Shown piece by piece: positions 1 through 8,115 of a DNA stretch of 64,000 nt; within the stretch, counting starts at the first letter, position 1, and each line of letters starts with the position of its first letter. The notes beneath the pieces are model-generated. The model searched no databases and was not told where the DNA came from. It worked only from the letters and a program-made list of their open reading frames with translations. The position numbers and the translations under genes were made by a program. The DNA lies in NCBI GenBank assembly GCA_029213005.1, contig JARGPI010000012.1:62001-126000 (forward strand), read 5' to 3'. The DNA is from Verrucomicrobiales bacterium. Its GTDB lineage: Bacteria; Verrucomicrobiota; Verrucomicrobiia; Verrucomicrobiales; DEV007.

Positions 1-222
1 CTCTGAGATCAAATCAAGCAAAGGCAAACCGTAGTTTGCGTAATCCTGAGCGATCTTTACGACCAAACGCAGGTTCGCCTTAATCATGTGGGCACGTGCC
101 TCCTTGTCGCCGTTCTTAATCCGCTCGGCGAGCTCCACTTCTTCCTCTCTGGTTAGGAGAGGAGTCTTTCCAATTTCACGGAGGTAGATCTTAATCCCAC
201 CGTCCATTTCTAAATTTGCCAT
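1..222 (-). CDS. RNA polymerase sigma-70 factor, N-terminal part (runs off the window)
   Basis: Only the first 74 codons are present; the gene continues beyond base 1. The protein starts MANLEMDGGIKIYLREIGKT, which is sigma region 1.2 (the YLREIG-PLL-EEE-LA block). It continues with NLRLVVKIAQDYANYG at about residues 49-64, the start of region 2.1 of group 1/2 sigma-70 factors, which binds core polymerase and melts the promoter. Region 1.2 begins almost at the N-terminus, so the long acidic region 1.1 of a classical RpoD is missing. That fits a group 2 (RpoS-like) factor or a short lineage-specific primary sigma. The start codon is clear because region 1.2 follows directly. A TTGTGA-N6-TCACAA dyad lies 59 bp upstream. 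The sigma-70 call is firm; primary versus alternative status cannot be settled from this fragment. Confidence 0.9.
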   Translation of the reverse strand, partial: MANLEMDGGIKIYLREIGKTPLLTREEEVELAERIKNGDKEARAHMIKANLRLVVKIAQDYANYGLPLLDLISE

Positions 223-619
223 CGTTTACTTTGTGCTGTATGGTTGTTGTTGTACCAGGGTATATCACTTCATTAAAGATTTGTGACATTTATCACAATC
301 TTTTTCCTGCGCCGATTTGAGTGGGGCCAGCCTCTGTGAATCTCTTGTTTGAATCAAACGGCAGAGATTTCTATCTATTAGGTTGCTTATTATGGCCGGT
401 TTATGAGCCCCTGGTCTCTTTTCAACGTGTCCTATCAATCACTTCTGCGGTTATAGTTATATTCAAAAAATAATCAAGGATAAAAATAACCTTAATTATA
501 ATATTGCTTAGTTTTTATGAAATTTCAACACTTCTTGTCTGCAAGCGTGTTTTTTTTCGCAAAAACGTGCCTATACCTTTAAGATACGCAGGTTCCGTGC
601 CGAAAGTTGACTCCTTTTT
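223..619. other. 397-bp intergenic region between divergent sigma factor and rtcB-like genes
   Basis: No convincing gene is present. The region is AT-rich, especially around 460-520, and must hold the promoters for the sigma factor gene (minus) and the rtcB-like gene (plus). The only clear structure is the dyad at 281-298, annotated separately. A long minus-strand reading frame crosses 515-1924, but it is antisense to rtcB and is treated as a shadow. Confidence 0.7.
281..298. promoter_or_regulatory. CRP/FNR-type operator, TTGTGA-N6-TCACAA
   Basis: The sequence TTGTGACATTTATCACAA is a perfect 6+6 inverted repeat with a 6-bp spacer. Its core TGTGA-N6-TCACA is the textbook binding pattern of CRP-family regulators. 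The near edge is 59 bp from the sigma factor start codon and over 320 bp from rtcB, so the sigma gene is the likelier target. The same dyad with a different spacer occurs upstream of atpB (47294-47311). The protein that binds it is inferred. Confidence 0.55.
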
Positions 620-2182
620 ATGATTAATCACGACGATCTCATCGACGCGGGCTGGCCGCGCTCCCCGCTGTTTGCCGACTTGATCGAAACCGCCCGAAAG
701 TATGAGGAAAAGGGCATCAAGGATAAGGTCTATATCCTGAAACTGCTGGAGAGGGATTTCGAAAAACCGGATCCCAGAGTGAAGCTTCGCAACGAGCCGG
801 AGCCATGGACCGAGGCGATCGAAGCAACCTGTCCGGAAGATGAAGAGAATATCGGATCGGTTCGGAGGTTTATGGGGCAGTTGATGAGGGTGCCGGTGAT
901 CGAGGCCGGGGCAATCATGCCCGACTCCTGTCCTGCGGGATCGGCTGAGGCAACCATTCCGGTGGGAGGAGCGATTGCGGTGAAAAACGCCATCATCCCC
1001 TCCGCGCACAGTGCCGATATCTGCTGCTCGATGTATGCGACCCTTTTTGAATGCGAAAAGCCGCTTAATGAAATGCTGGATGACTTGATGGAGTCGACCC
1101 GTTTCGGTCCCGGCGGCCGGAATCGGGATGAACTCGTTCCCGACCCCGTGGTTGATGAAGACGTCTGGGAAAACCGTTTCCTCTCCGGCCTGCAGAATCA
1201 CGCGGCGATCCATATCGCGGACCAGGGCGACGGAAACCACTTTGCTTACCTGGGAAAAATCACCATCACGCAGGAGTTTGTGCAGCAGTTGAAGGACACC
1301 GGTCACGATGAAATCGCGACACCTCTTGAGCAAAGTGAAACCAGAGAACTCCTCGTCCTTGTCACCCACCACGGATCGCGCGGTCTCGGGGCTCACGTCT
1401 ATAAACGCGGACAGAAAGCGGCGCTTCGCGAAACCGAAAAGGTCGCCGATGGAATCCCGAAAGCTGCCGCCTGGCTTGATTATGATACAGAAATCGGTCA
1501 GGAATACTGGGAGGCGCTTCAATACGTGGGCCGATGGACTCGCGCCAACCACCGCGCCATCCACCGCCGCTTTCTCGAAAAGGCCGGAGCCGAAAAACTG
1601 ACTGAGTTTGGAAACGAACACAATTTTGTCTGGAAAAGAGACGATATTTTTCTCCACGGCAAAGGGGCAACGCCCGCCTGGAAAGATGAGCATGATCGCC
1701 CGCTTCTGGGATTGATCCCCTTGAATATGGCCGCGCCGATTTTGGTAACCCTCGGTCGGGATAACGGGGAATACCTCAGTTTCGCCCCTCACGGCGCAGG
1801 AAGAAACCGCTCCCGAACCGCGCTGAAACGCGCCTATCTTGGTCGGAACAACTTCAATGACGAAGAAAAGATCAACGAAATTGTCGATCAGAACACCAAA
1901 GGACTCGATATCCGCTGGTATCACGGCAAAGCCGATTTATCGGAAAGCCCGGTTGCCTACAAACCGGCCGAACAGGTCAAAGCGCAAATCCAGTCATTCG
2001 GTCTCGCCGATGTCGTGGCGGAGATTTTTCCTCTTGGTTGCATTATGGCAGGTGATTCCGGGCCGCAGCCCTGGCGTCGCGACAAAGAACTGACCCCGAA
2101 ACAAAAGCGGCAGATCGTCCACCGTGCCGACCGTCGCAAAACCCGCCAGAAAACCAAAGACTGGGAAAACGAAGATTTCTAG
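620..2182 (+). CDS. rtcB: RtcB-family RNA ligase (divergent, 520 aa)
   Basis: RtcB enzymes join RNA 2',3'-cyclic phosphate (or 3'-phosphate) ends to 5'-OH ends using GTP and Mn2+, in tRNA splicing or RNA repair. Visible signatures are the metal-binding D-x-x-C motif as D133-I-C-C136, the GDGNH block ending at H207 (usually GGGNH), H250/H251 before GSRG, and PHGAGR with H391, the position of the guanylylated histidine. All expected metal and nucleophile residues appear present. The protein is about 110 residues longer than E. coli RtcB, with extra N-terminal sequence and a very basic tail after about residue 480. The DIGCGM consensus is altered to DICCSM, so this is a divergent subfamily. It stands alone with no archease or rtcA beside it. 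A paired repeat follows 6 bp after the stop. Confidence 0.85.
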   Translation: MINHDDLIDAGWPRSPLFADLIETARKYEEKGIKDKVYILKLLERDFEKPDPRVKLRNEPEPWTEAIEATCPEDEENIGSVRRFMGQLMRVPVIEAGAIMPDSCPAGSAEATIPVGGAIAVKNAIIPSAHSADICCSMYATLFECEKPLNEMLDDLMESTRFGPGGRNRDELVPDPVVDEDVWENRFLSGLQNHAAIHIADQGDGNHFAYLGKITITQEFVQQLKDTGHDEIATPLEQSETRELLVLVTHHGSRGLGAHVYKRGQKAALRETEKVADGIPKAAAWLDYDTEIGQEYWEALQYVGRWTRANHRAIHRRFLEKAGAEKLTEFGNEHNFVWKRDDIFLHGKGATPAWKDEHDRPLLGLIPLNMAAPILVTLGRDNGEYLSFAPHGAGRNRSRTALKRAYLGRNNFNDEEKINEIVDQNTKGLDIRWYHGKADLSESPVAYKPAEQVKAQIQSFGLADVVAEIFPLGCIMAGDSGPQPWRRDKELTPKQKRQIVHRADRRKTRQKTKDWENEDF

Positions 2183-2188
2183 AAGCAA

Positions 2189-2225
2189 ACTGTACAGGGT
2201 ACCATGCCAAACTGTACCCTGTGCA
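2189..2225. repeat. Paired 15-bp TGTACAGGGTACA element, locus 1
   Basis: Two 15-bp units, ACTGTACAGGGTACC (2189-2203) and ACTGTACCCTGTGCA (2211-2225), lie in opposite orientation (AGG centre, then CCT centre) with a 7-bp spacer, so starts are 22 bp apart. Each unit is nearly palindromic (TGTAC-AGG-GTACA). The pair fills the 47-bp gap between the convergent rtcB-like and SGNH hydrolase genes. Related pairs are at 19319, 29696, 45156 and 54124. Confidence 0.85.
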
Positions 2226-2229
2226 ATTT

Positions 2230-2892
2230 CTACTGAGAGGGAAATCCAAAGCCCATCGATCTCACTTTTTCCGCGATCGCACGCCCCAGTGACGCATGTC
2301 CGCTCGCATCGAGATGAATACAGTCGGGCACCGGGCAGGTCGCGAAATCGCCCGCATTTAAAAAAGAGACGCCGCGGTCAACGGCCAGTTCGGAATAAGA
2401 GACAGGAAGGTCCCGGGATTTTTCCGGAGCATCGGTGAACAAATGCCCGAAAGGACATTTTCCTTCAGATACGGGTGCAGGGCAGACCATCAGGACCTGA
2501 GGCGGATGCTTGCAGGGACCGGAATCGCTCGCCAAAACCCGGTCGACCAAAGTGATCACCCCGTTGGCTATTGAATGGGGACTGTTATTCATGTGGCTTT
2601 TCAAATCGTTAGTTCCCAACATGATAATCACGAGATCGAGAGGTTTGTGTGACTCCAGAACGACCGGTAAATGGGTCAACCCACATTTGGAAAGCAAGGG
2701 CTCCATCGGATCGTCCCACACAGACATCCTGCCGTTTTGCCCTTCTTCAATGACCTTCACTCCCCCGCCGAGCTCCGCTTGAAGAATGCCCGGCCAACGC
2801 ACATCTGCTGAATATCGCTCTCCCTCCGACCCGGGAATATAGCCCCAGGTGTTAGAGTCCCCGAAACAGAGAATATTAGTGGTGCCCATCAT
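2230..2892 (-). CDS. SGNH/GDSL-family hydrolase (arylesterase-like)
   Basis: SGNH hydrolases are small serine esterases acting on acyl, acetyl or aryl esters. Block I is GDSNTWG, with the nucleophile Ser about 13 residues from the start. Block III is GTNDLK, and the C-terminal block V is DCIHLDASGH, giving the Asp and His of the triad. The GDSNTWG form is typical of the arylesterase/acyltransferase-like branch known from mycobacteria. Tandem ATGs occur at 2892 and 2889; a more upstream in-frame start at 2925 would add twelve residues before GDS with no family support. There is no signal peptide, so the enzyme should be cytoplasmic. It is divergent from the lipase maturation factor gene (49-bp gap) and convergent with rtcB. 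The substrate is unknown. Confidence 0.8.
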   Translation of the reverse strand: MMGTTNILCFGDSNTWGYIPGSEGERYSADVRWPGILQAELGGGVKVIEEGQNGRMSVWDDPMEPLLSKCGLTHLPVVLESHKPLDLVIIMLGTNDLKSHMNNSPHSIANGVITLVDRVLASDSGPCKHPPQVLMVCPAPVSEGKCPFGHLFTDAPEKSRDLPVSYSELAVDRGVSFLNAGDFATCPVPDCIHLDASGHASLGRAIAEKVRSMGFGFPSQ

Positions 2893-2941
2893 GCAGCAAT
2901 ATGACAAAGTCTGAATTGAACACACCCGAAAACTTCACCGA

Positions 2942-4510
2942 ATGGAGGAATTGAAAAAACAACCGAAAGGACCCGTTTTGGGATTCCTCACTGATTATCG
3001 TGTGGGAGCCGCGCTTTTCTGCCGCGGAATCGGGCTGATTTATCTGATCGCCATTTTATCGTGGTGGGTTCAGGCCGATGTTCTGATCGGAAAAGACGGC
3101 TTAATTCCGGCACAAAACTTACTCGATTTTCTGGATCGACAATGGAGTCAGTCCCCCGATGCGAGCCGCTTGGATCTACCCACCCTCTTTTGGCTTACCG
3201 GCGCCTCCGACCCGGCGATTCACATCCTGTGCGGACTCGGATGTGTGTTTGCTATCCTCGCGATGATCGGCATTCTCCAGGGACCGGCTTTAACCGGCTG
3301 CTGGGTGATCTACTTATCCTTTGTCACCACCGGTGACGCCTTCATGAGTTTCCAGTGGGATATTTTGTTATTGGAATCCGGCATCGCCGCAATCCTGTTT
3401 TCGAGTTGGAAATGGCGCGAGTCTCTGAATTCTCCACCGCCCCTTTCGCTGCGCCGAAAACTGGCCACGATACTCTGTTGGATCGTGATCGGTAAACTGA
3501 TGTTTTTGTCCGGTTGGGTCAAACTCGCCTGGGCCAGCGAAGCGCAACCGGAGTGGTGGCCCGCCCATACCGCCATGACCTATCACTACCAAACGCAGCC
3601 CCTCCCGACCTGGACCGCCTGGGGGATGCACCAGCTCCCGGTTTGGTTTCATAAATTCTCAATCTGGCCTATGTATCTTATCGAGCTGGTTCTGCCATTT
3701 TTCATCATCGTTGGACATCGCTTCCGATTGATAGCCGCGATCGGTTTTACGATCTTGATGCTCCTCATTTGCCTGACCGGAAACTATACCTTTTTCAATT
3801 GGCTCACGATCTGCCTTTGCCTACCTCTGGTGGCCGATCGTTACTGGCCCGGGAAATGGTTTACACTCGGAAGATCCGGCAAAAAAACAGCGACATGGCA
3901 ATCCCGAACTTCGATAGGCTTCGCCGTTCCCGCGTGCCTCATTCTGCTTCTATTAAACTATCAGGCGATCGCCACCAGCCTGAACCGCGCCCCGAAACCA
4001 CTACTCAAAGTTGATCTCTCCCCGAACTGGCTCGACCGCTTCGCCCAACATACCGCTCCGTTTTACCTTTGCTCAAGCTACGGCCTCTTCCGCACGATGA
4101 CGACCGACCGGCCCGAAATTATCCTTCAGGGAAGTCACGACGGAAACCAGTGGCACAGTTATAATTTCAAATGGAAACCCGACCCGTTGGACGAACGTCC
4201 CAAATTCGTCGCCCCCCACCAACCGCGCGTCGCCTGGCAACTCTGGTTTGCGGCATTGGAGAGGCGATACACGCCCCACAGCCGCAATTCCCGCTGGCTC
4301 GAAAGTCTCGTCGTAAAACTTCTGAATGGTGACAGAACTGTAGACAGTTTATTTAAAGAAAACCCCTTCCCCGATACGCCGCCGAAGATCATACGGGCAA
4401 AACTCTACCTCTACGAATTCACGACCTTCTCCGAACTGAGGCACTCCGGTAACTGGTGGAGCCGAAAGGATGCCGGCACCTACCTTCAGGAAGTTCAACT
4501 TTCACCGTAG
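2942..4510 (+). CDS. Lipase maturation factor (LMF1-like) family membrane protein
   Basis: A 522-residue polytopic membrane protein with hydrophobic segments from about residue 20 to 360, then a soluble C-terminal region rich in Trp and Pro. Family hallmarks are the FQWDILLLESG block around residues 138-148, the WWP-T-YHYQTQPLP block near residue 205-220, and a C-terminal PRVAWQLWFAAL block. Vertebrate LMF1 helps secreted lipases fold in the ER. Bacterial homologues are widespread in Verrucomicrobiota and Planctomycetota but their role is uncharacterised. The divergent SGNH hydrolase next door is a hydrolase, but it lacks a signal peptide, so a chaperone-client pair is only a suggestion. The end overlaps the convergent M56 peptidase gene by 9 bp. 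Confidence 0.8.
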   Translation: MEELKKQPKGPVLGFLTDYRVGAALFCRGIGLIYLIAILSWWVQADVLIGKDGLIPAQNLLDFLDRQWSQSPDASRLDLPTLFWLTGASDPAIHILCGLGCVFAILAMIGILQGPALTGCWVIYLSFVTTGDAFMSFQWDILLLESGIAAILFSSWKWRESLNSPPPLSLRRKLATILCWIVIGKLMFLSGWVKLAWASEAQPEWWPAHTAMTYHYQTQPLPTWTAWGMHQLPVWFHKFSIWPMYLIELVLPFFIIVGHRFRLIAAIGFTILMLLICLTGNYTFFNWLTICLCLPLVADRYWPGKWFTLGRSGKKTATWQSRTSIGFAVPACLILLLLNYQAIATSLNRAPKPLLKVDLSPNWLDRFAQHTAPFYLCSSYGLFRTMTTDRPEIILQGSHDGNQWHSYNFKWKPDPLDERPKFVAPHQPRVAWQLWFAALERRYTPHSRNSRWLESLVVKLLNGDRTVDSLFKENPFPDTPPKIIRAKLYLYEFTTFSELRHSGNWWSRKDAGTYLQEVQLSP

Positions 4511-6262
4511 CGACTTCTTTTTTAATTTGAGCGATTTCCCCTCCGGGGCAGCAGCTGATCTAATAAGGCAACTGGAGTCGGAAACCCCGGCCAAATTCCA
4601 TTTCTCGACAGGAAAGTCCGGTATATAAAAATCCGATTTCTCTTTAACGATAAAGTTATCCCCTCCCCGGATTGCCAGCTCGGCGTAATAGGTTTTAAAT
4701 TCCGCATGCGCCCGTTTCTCAACCGCTCTTACGGAACCGGTTTCGATTTCCTCAATTTGAATCGAAGTTGAATCGATTGTCCTCAAGCGAATCTTCTGAT
4801 CAGGAGAAACCTCGCCCTCCTTGAGAAAGAATGAAAGGCGATTGGGGTATTTAGAGGTAGGCATCCGAATCAGTTGAACCGTGGAACTGTCGGTTTTCGC
4901 CGCATACCTGATTCGATACATCTCATGATGCTGTCCGACAAAACTCAAGAGGTGACAAGCATCCGGATACGAACTTGAGTCCGCGGGATCAGTTCCGTGT
5001 TGGTATTCCTCCAATACCGTAAAGCGGTCACCGTCCGGATCGGTGGCCATCAAATTGCGTTTCAGTAAATTCAAAGGGTGATCAAGCAGCCAGGCATTGG
5101 GCACCTCTGGAAAAAGTCGGGGCTTCTCTTTTATCAAATCGTACACCACACCATCTCTTTCGATCAGTGTCACCGCATTTAACATGGGAACCCTTCGCTT
5201 ACCGATCTGTTTATCGCGCCATTTCTCCTCGTTATTAAGCACCCGGATAACCACCGTGTCGGAAACAGGTGCAGACCTGATGACGCTTTCAGTATTTACA
5301 CGGGGGCTCTGAGGAACCTCCATCGAAACGGCGCTGACTTTTACAATCGAGATGACCGACCCGAAAATCAGCATCACAATGGTGAAAGTCAGTCCGGCAA
5401 TCAATGAGGAGCAAGGTAGCTTTTCCCGCTTTTCACCAAAAGCAATTCTCGCAGCCCGGTCGCTCGAACTCTCGCTACCAAAAGCCAAAGCCAGGCCGGA
5501 TCGGGTCGCTACACTTTCCAATTTTAATAGAGAAGAAGCGTATGACATTGATCTACCCGCCATCATTTCCACAGCCCGGTCATCGCAGGCTTTCTCCCGC
5601 TCGTCTCGAATCTGCTGCGCCAACCATCTTGCCCCCGGATTAAAAAAGTTGGCTATTTCCACCAGGACCTGCCCAAAATTCAAAGGGATATCTCTGCGCT
5701 GATGATGTGCTGTCTCATGGGCAATAATCGCTTCAATACATTTACCGTCACTTTTTTTCAGGATCTTCTCTGGAATCAAAATCAACGGATTCCGGAATCC
5801 ACACAACACCGGTCCATCCAGATCACGAGTGGCCCTGACTGGCGGAGTCACTACGTCACCCAGTTTCCGTCGCACCTCCAGCACTAGAGCCCCAGCCTCC
5901 ATGGCCCGTTTTTTGATTCGCCAGTATTTGACTGCGTTTGCGAAAAGAAACCCCATTCCTAAAATCACCCCCGACACCCACAGCCCGCTCACCAAATAGA
6001 TAACCGCTTTCGATACCGGAATCGTGATCCCATCCCCGATCGGGATTTTAGGAATGCCGCCCACAGTAAATCCGATCGCCAGCAACGGGATGGCCACCAG
6101 CAAAACCAAGCCGATGGACGTTCGCTCCGCTGCCCGCAGTCGGCAGGAGTTCCGAATCCACAGATAGTAAAAAAGCGCCACCGCTGCGCCCAGCCACATC
6201 ATATGTCCCAGCATTCCGAATACGCTTTGACAGATTTTGTAGATCAATTGCTCACTCATCAT
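4502..6262 (-). CDS. BlaR1-type M56 metallopeptidase antirepressor with unusual sensor domain
   Basis: This is a membrane-bound zinc protease that in Bla/Mec systems cleaves the partner BlaI-type repressor when its outer domain senses a signal. Hydrophobic segments lie at about residues 7-35, 50-70, 85-110 and 280-305. The catalytic HETAH is at residues 182-186, in the cytoplasmic loop as expected. The external C-terminal part (about 310-586) is not a penicillin-binding domain. It carries a DPDGD...EEYQHGTDP segment resembling thrombospondin-type-3/dockerin Ca2+ loops, then sequence I do not recognise. The signal is therefore unlikely to be a beta-lactam by family logic, but is unknown. The gene follows the repressor with an 11-bp overlap, indicating translational coupling. 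Confidence 0.85.
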   Translation of the reverse strand: MMSEQLIYKICQSVFGMLGHMMWLGAAVALFYYLWIRNSCRLRAAERTSIGLVLLVAIPLLAIGFTVGGIPKIPIGDGITIPVSKAVIYLVSGLWVSGVILGMGFLFANAVKYWRIKKRAMEAGALVLEVRRKLGDVVTPPVRATRDLDGPVLCGFRNPLILIPEKILKKSDGKCIEAIIAHETAHHQRRDIPLNFGQVLVEIANFFNPGARWLAQQIRDEREKACDDRAVEMMAGRSMSYASSLLKLESVATRSGLALAFGSESSSDRAARIAFGEKREKLPCSSLIAGLTFTIVMLIFGSVISIVKVSAVSMEVPQSPRVNTESVIRSAPVSDTVVIRVLNNEEKWRDKQIGKRRVPMLNAVTLIERDGVVYDLIKEKPRLFPEVPNAWLLDHPLNLLKRNLMATDPDGDRFTVLEEYQHGTDPADSSSYPDACHLLSFVGQHHEMYRIRYAAKTDSSTVQLIRMPTSKYPNRLSFFLKEGEVSPDQKIRLRTIDSTSIQIEEIETGSVRAVEKRAHAEFKTYYAELAIRGGDNFIVKEKSDFYIPDFPVEKWNLAGVSDSSCLIRSAAAPEGKSLKLKKKSLR

Positions 6263-6656
6263 TCCCTTTCTCTTCGTTTTGTAGTTGCTGATCGATATAG
6301 GCTTTTAGCCGACGAAGCTCCTCCGGCTCAACCTTCTGAACTGAGAGAGCCTGCATCGCCAGATCAGCAGTGGCTCCCCCGAAAATTTTTGATGCCAAAT
6401 CTTTAAGAACGTGACGCTGCATCTTCTCCCGCGGATGGGTGGCGCTATACCTATGCGAACGTTCCGATTCGTCCCGCTCCACAAGACCTTTCTCATGCAT
6501 AAGTTGGAGCAGTTTGAGAGCTGTGGTGTATTTCACTTCCTCCCCCTTGAGACGGGTCAGCTCTTCGGTCACAAACCGGACGGTAGCCGGTTGATGGTCC
6601 CAGAGAATTTTGAGAATCAAAAGCTCGGAGTCGGTGGCCCTTGGAATTCTCTTCAT
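6252..6656 (-). CDS. BlaI/MecI/CopY-family transcriptional repressor
   Basis: A 134-residue winged-helix repressor. The family opening (ATDSELLILKILWDHQPATVRFV at residues 6-28 in broken form: SELLILKILW then PATVRFV) is followed by the wing region with TTALKLLQLMHEKGLV, which is the canonical recognition-helix block, and a C-terminal dimerisation region. Such repressors are inactivated by proteolysis by their M56 partner, whose gene overlaps downstream. Two identical-form dyads at 6667-6703, 11 bp or more upstream of the start, are good candidates for autoregulatory operators. Which other genes are controlled is not visible; the glyoxalase-like operon points the same way but ends before the operator. 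Confidence 0.88.
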   Translation of the reverse strand: MKRIPRATDSELLILKILWDHQPATVRFVTEELTRLKGEEVKYTTALKLLQLMHEKGLVERDESERSHRYSATHPREKMQRHVLKDLASKIFGGATADLAMQALSVQKVEPEELRRLKAYIDQQLQNEEKGNDE

Positions 6657-6666
6657 ACCTCAGGTT

Positions 6667-6703
6667 ATACGAATCATTTCGTATGATCAACGAAAAAGTT
6701 CGT
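6667..6703. promoter_or_regulatory. Tandem dyad operator ACGAA-N4-TTCGT (two copies, 21 bp centre to centre)
   Basis: The first dyad is ATACGAATCATTTCGTAT (6667-6684, 7-bp arms, 4-bp spacer). The second is ACGAAAAAGTTCGT (6690-6703, 5-bp arms, 4-bp spacer). Their centres are 21 bp apart, two helical turns, so two dimers could bind on one face. They lie just upstream of the BlaI-type gene on its promoter side. Tandem operators in front of a blaI-type gene are normal; the TACGAA half-site differs from the TACA/TGTA of staphylococcal operators. Confidence 0.6.
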
Positions 6704-6752
6704 AGACATGATGATATAGAGCTTTAGAAAACGAAAATCAACGGTCGTGAAG

Positions 6753-7370
6753 TTACCCGACGTAGGGATTGGTCCGTTTTTCGTAACCAATTTCGGTGCA
6801 TGGACCATGCCCGGGATAGACCACGGTGTCGTCAGGAAGCGGCCAAAGTTTCGCCCGGATTCCCGAGGTCAATTGTTCCATACTTCCGTTCGGGAAATCA
6901 GTTCTCCCCACGCTGTTTTTGAACAAAACGTCGCCACCGATAACAAAGTTGTCCGTGGCGTCGTGAAAACACAAACTGTCGGGCGAATGACCCGGGATAT
7001 GAAGAACGTTAAATGTCCGCCCTTCGATCTCGATTGGCTCTGACTCGGACAGGTGGCGGGACACCGTGAAGTCCCCGAGGTCCCATTCCATACCGGTTGC
7101 AGCTTCCAGGCTCGACTTCAGAGTTAACTCATCATCAAGATCACTGAAAGCCCAGACCGGACAATCAAACGCTTCAACCAGCGCTGCCACGTCCATGATG
7201 TGATCGTGGTGCTGGTGAGTCAAAATCAGTAAATCAATCGTCTTTCCGTTTCGGGTTAACCAATCAGTGATCCCCATCGGCGCATCGAAGAGCACATTCT
7301 GACTCCCACAAGAGACCAGATAGCCGTTCGTTTGGAACGGCCCTCCACAGAAAGATTCCAGTTCAGCCAT
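6753..7370 (-). CDS. Metallo-beta-lactamase-fold hydrolase, glyoxalase II-like
   Basis: A 205-residue binuclear metal hydrolase. The THQHHDH motif (H52, H54, D56, H57) gives the HxHxDH metal site. Further ligands are the His in HIPGHSPDS, the Asp in GGDVLF and the His in YPGHGP, all in the expected order. The size and motifs match the YcbL/GloB-like hydroxyacylglutathione hydrolase group, which hydrolyses thioesters, but the substrate is not defined. The gene starts 5 bp after the stop of the thioredoxin-fold gene upstream on the same strand, so the two probably form an operon. There is no signal peptide, so it should be cytoplasmic. Confidence 0.83.
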   Translation of the reverse strand: MAELESFCGGPFQTNGYLVSCGSQNVLFDAPMGITDWLTRNGKTIDLLILTHQHHDHIMDVAALVEAFDCPVWAFSDLDDELTLKSSLEAATGMEWDLGDFTVSRHLSESEPIEIEGRTFNVLHIPGHSPDSLCFHDATDNFVIGGDVLFKNSVGRTDFPNGSMEQLTSGIRAKLWPLPDDTVVYPGHGPCTEIGYEKRTNPYVG

Positions 7371-7375
7371 TGAAC

Positions 7376-7963
7376 CTATTTGATCATCTCGTCGATATTC
7401 TCAATCGACATTTCCACAGAGATCTGGGTTCCGTTGTACTTCACTTCACCGTCAGGACCAACCACTACGAACCAGGGAACGTGAGGGCTCTTATACGTTC
7501 CGCGCAATCCACCCATTCCGGGATAAGAAGCGGTGTAGGTGTAGTGACCAAAAGGGATTTTAAGGCCAAACTTATCCGCTGTAGGCTGCAACTGCTGGGA
7601 AGTATTGTCTAACAGGTTACTAAAAGCGGTCTGTACGGCGATAAACTGAACCTTATCATTCCCGGAATAGTGATCGACCAACTCCTTCAAGCGGGGAAAC
7701 GCGACCTCCATACTTCCGGCGCTGGTGTACTGGAAGAAAAGCATGATAAGAGCCTTTCCCTCATAATCAGCGATCGACAATTTTTCTTTCCCGTCAGGGA
7801 GCTGGATCCACTTTTCGACGATGAACTCCGGAGCTTTTTCCCCTGCAATACCCTTCTCGATATTCGGTGCAGGAACTTCTTCCTGAGCAGTTGCGAAAAA
7901 GCTGGTTCCGGCGATTCCGGCGATTACGGTGATTGCGGCAATTTGTAGGCAGATTTTGTTCAT
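7376..7963 (-). CDS. Secreted thioredoxin-fold (redoxin/TlpA-like) protein lacking redox cysteines
   Basis: A 195-residue exported protein. The start at 7963 gives a clean signal peptide (MNKICLQIAAITVIAGIAG to about residue 27, ending near TAQA-like FATA-QEE). The upstream in-frame start at 8005 would bury it. The mature part follows the AhpC/TSA-TlpA layout: a GEKAPEF opening, then GKALIMLFFQYTSAG, and later VPWFVVVGPDGEV. At the place where TlpA proteins carry WCxxC it has YTSAGS, so both cysteines are absent and disulfide chemistry is unlikely. It may be a structural or regulatory derivative. It is co-directional with the glyoxalase II-like gene 5 bp downstream. Confidence 0.75.
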   Translation of the reverse strand: MNKICLQIAAITVIAGIAGTSFFATAQEEVPAPNIEKGIAGEKAPEFIVEKWIQLPDGKEKLSIADYEGKALIMLFFQYTSAGSMEVAFPRLKELVDHYSGNDKVQFIAVQTAFSNLLDNTSQQLQPTADKFGLKIPFGHYTYTASYPGMGGLRGTYKSPHVPWFVVVGPDGEVKYNGTQISVEMSIENIDEMIK

Positions 7964-8115
7964 TGTTATGAGTTCTAAACGGATGAAGCGCGAAATCTTA
8001 TTCATTAATCACGCCCAAATCCACAAAAAACGCAAAAATTACGCGATTCAAAAAAACTGCTGAACTTTGCCTCACCGTTTTCATCAATGAATCCTCTCCG
8101 AACCCTTCGCGTAAA

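Noticed and set aside
515..1924. Long minus-strand reading frame of 469 codons opposite rtcB
   Set aside because: It is antisense to a gene with clear RtcB motifs, and its sequence has no recognisable domain. GC-rich third positions create such shadows.
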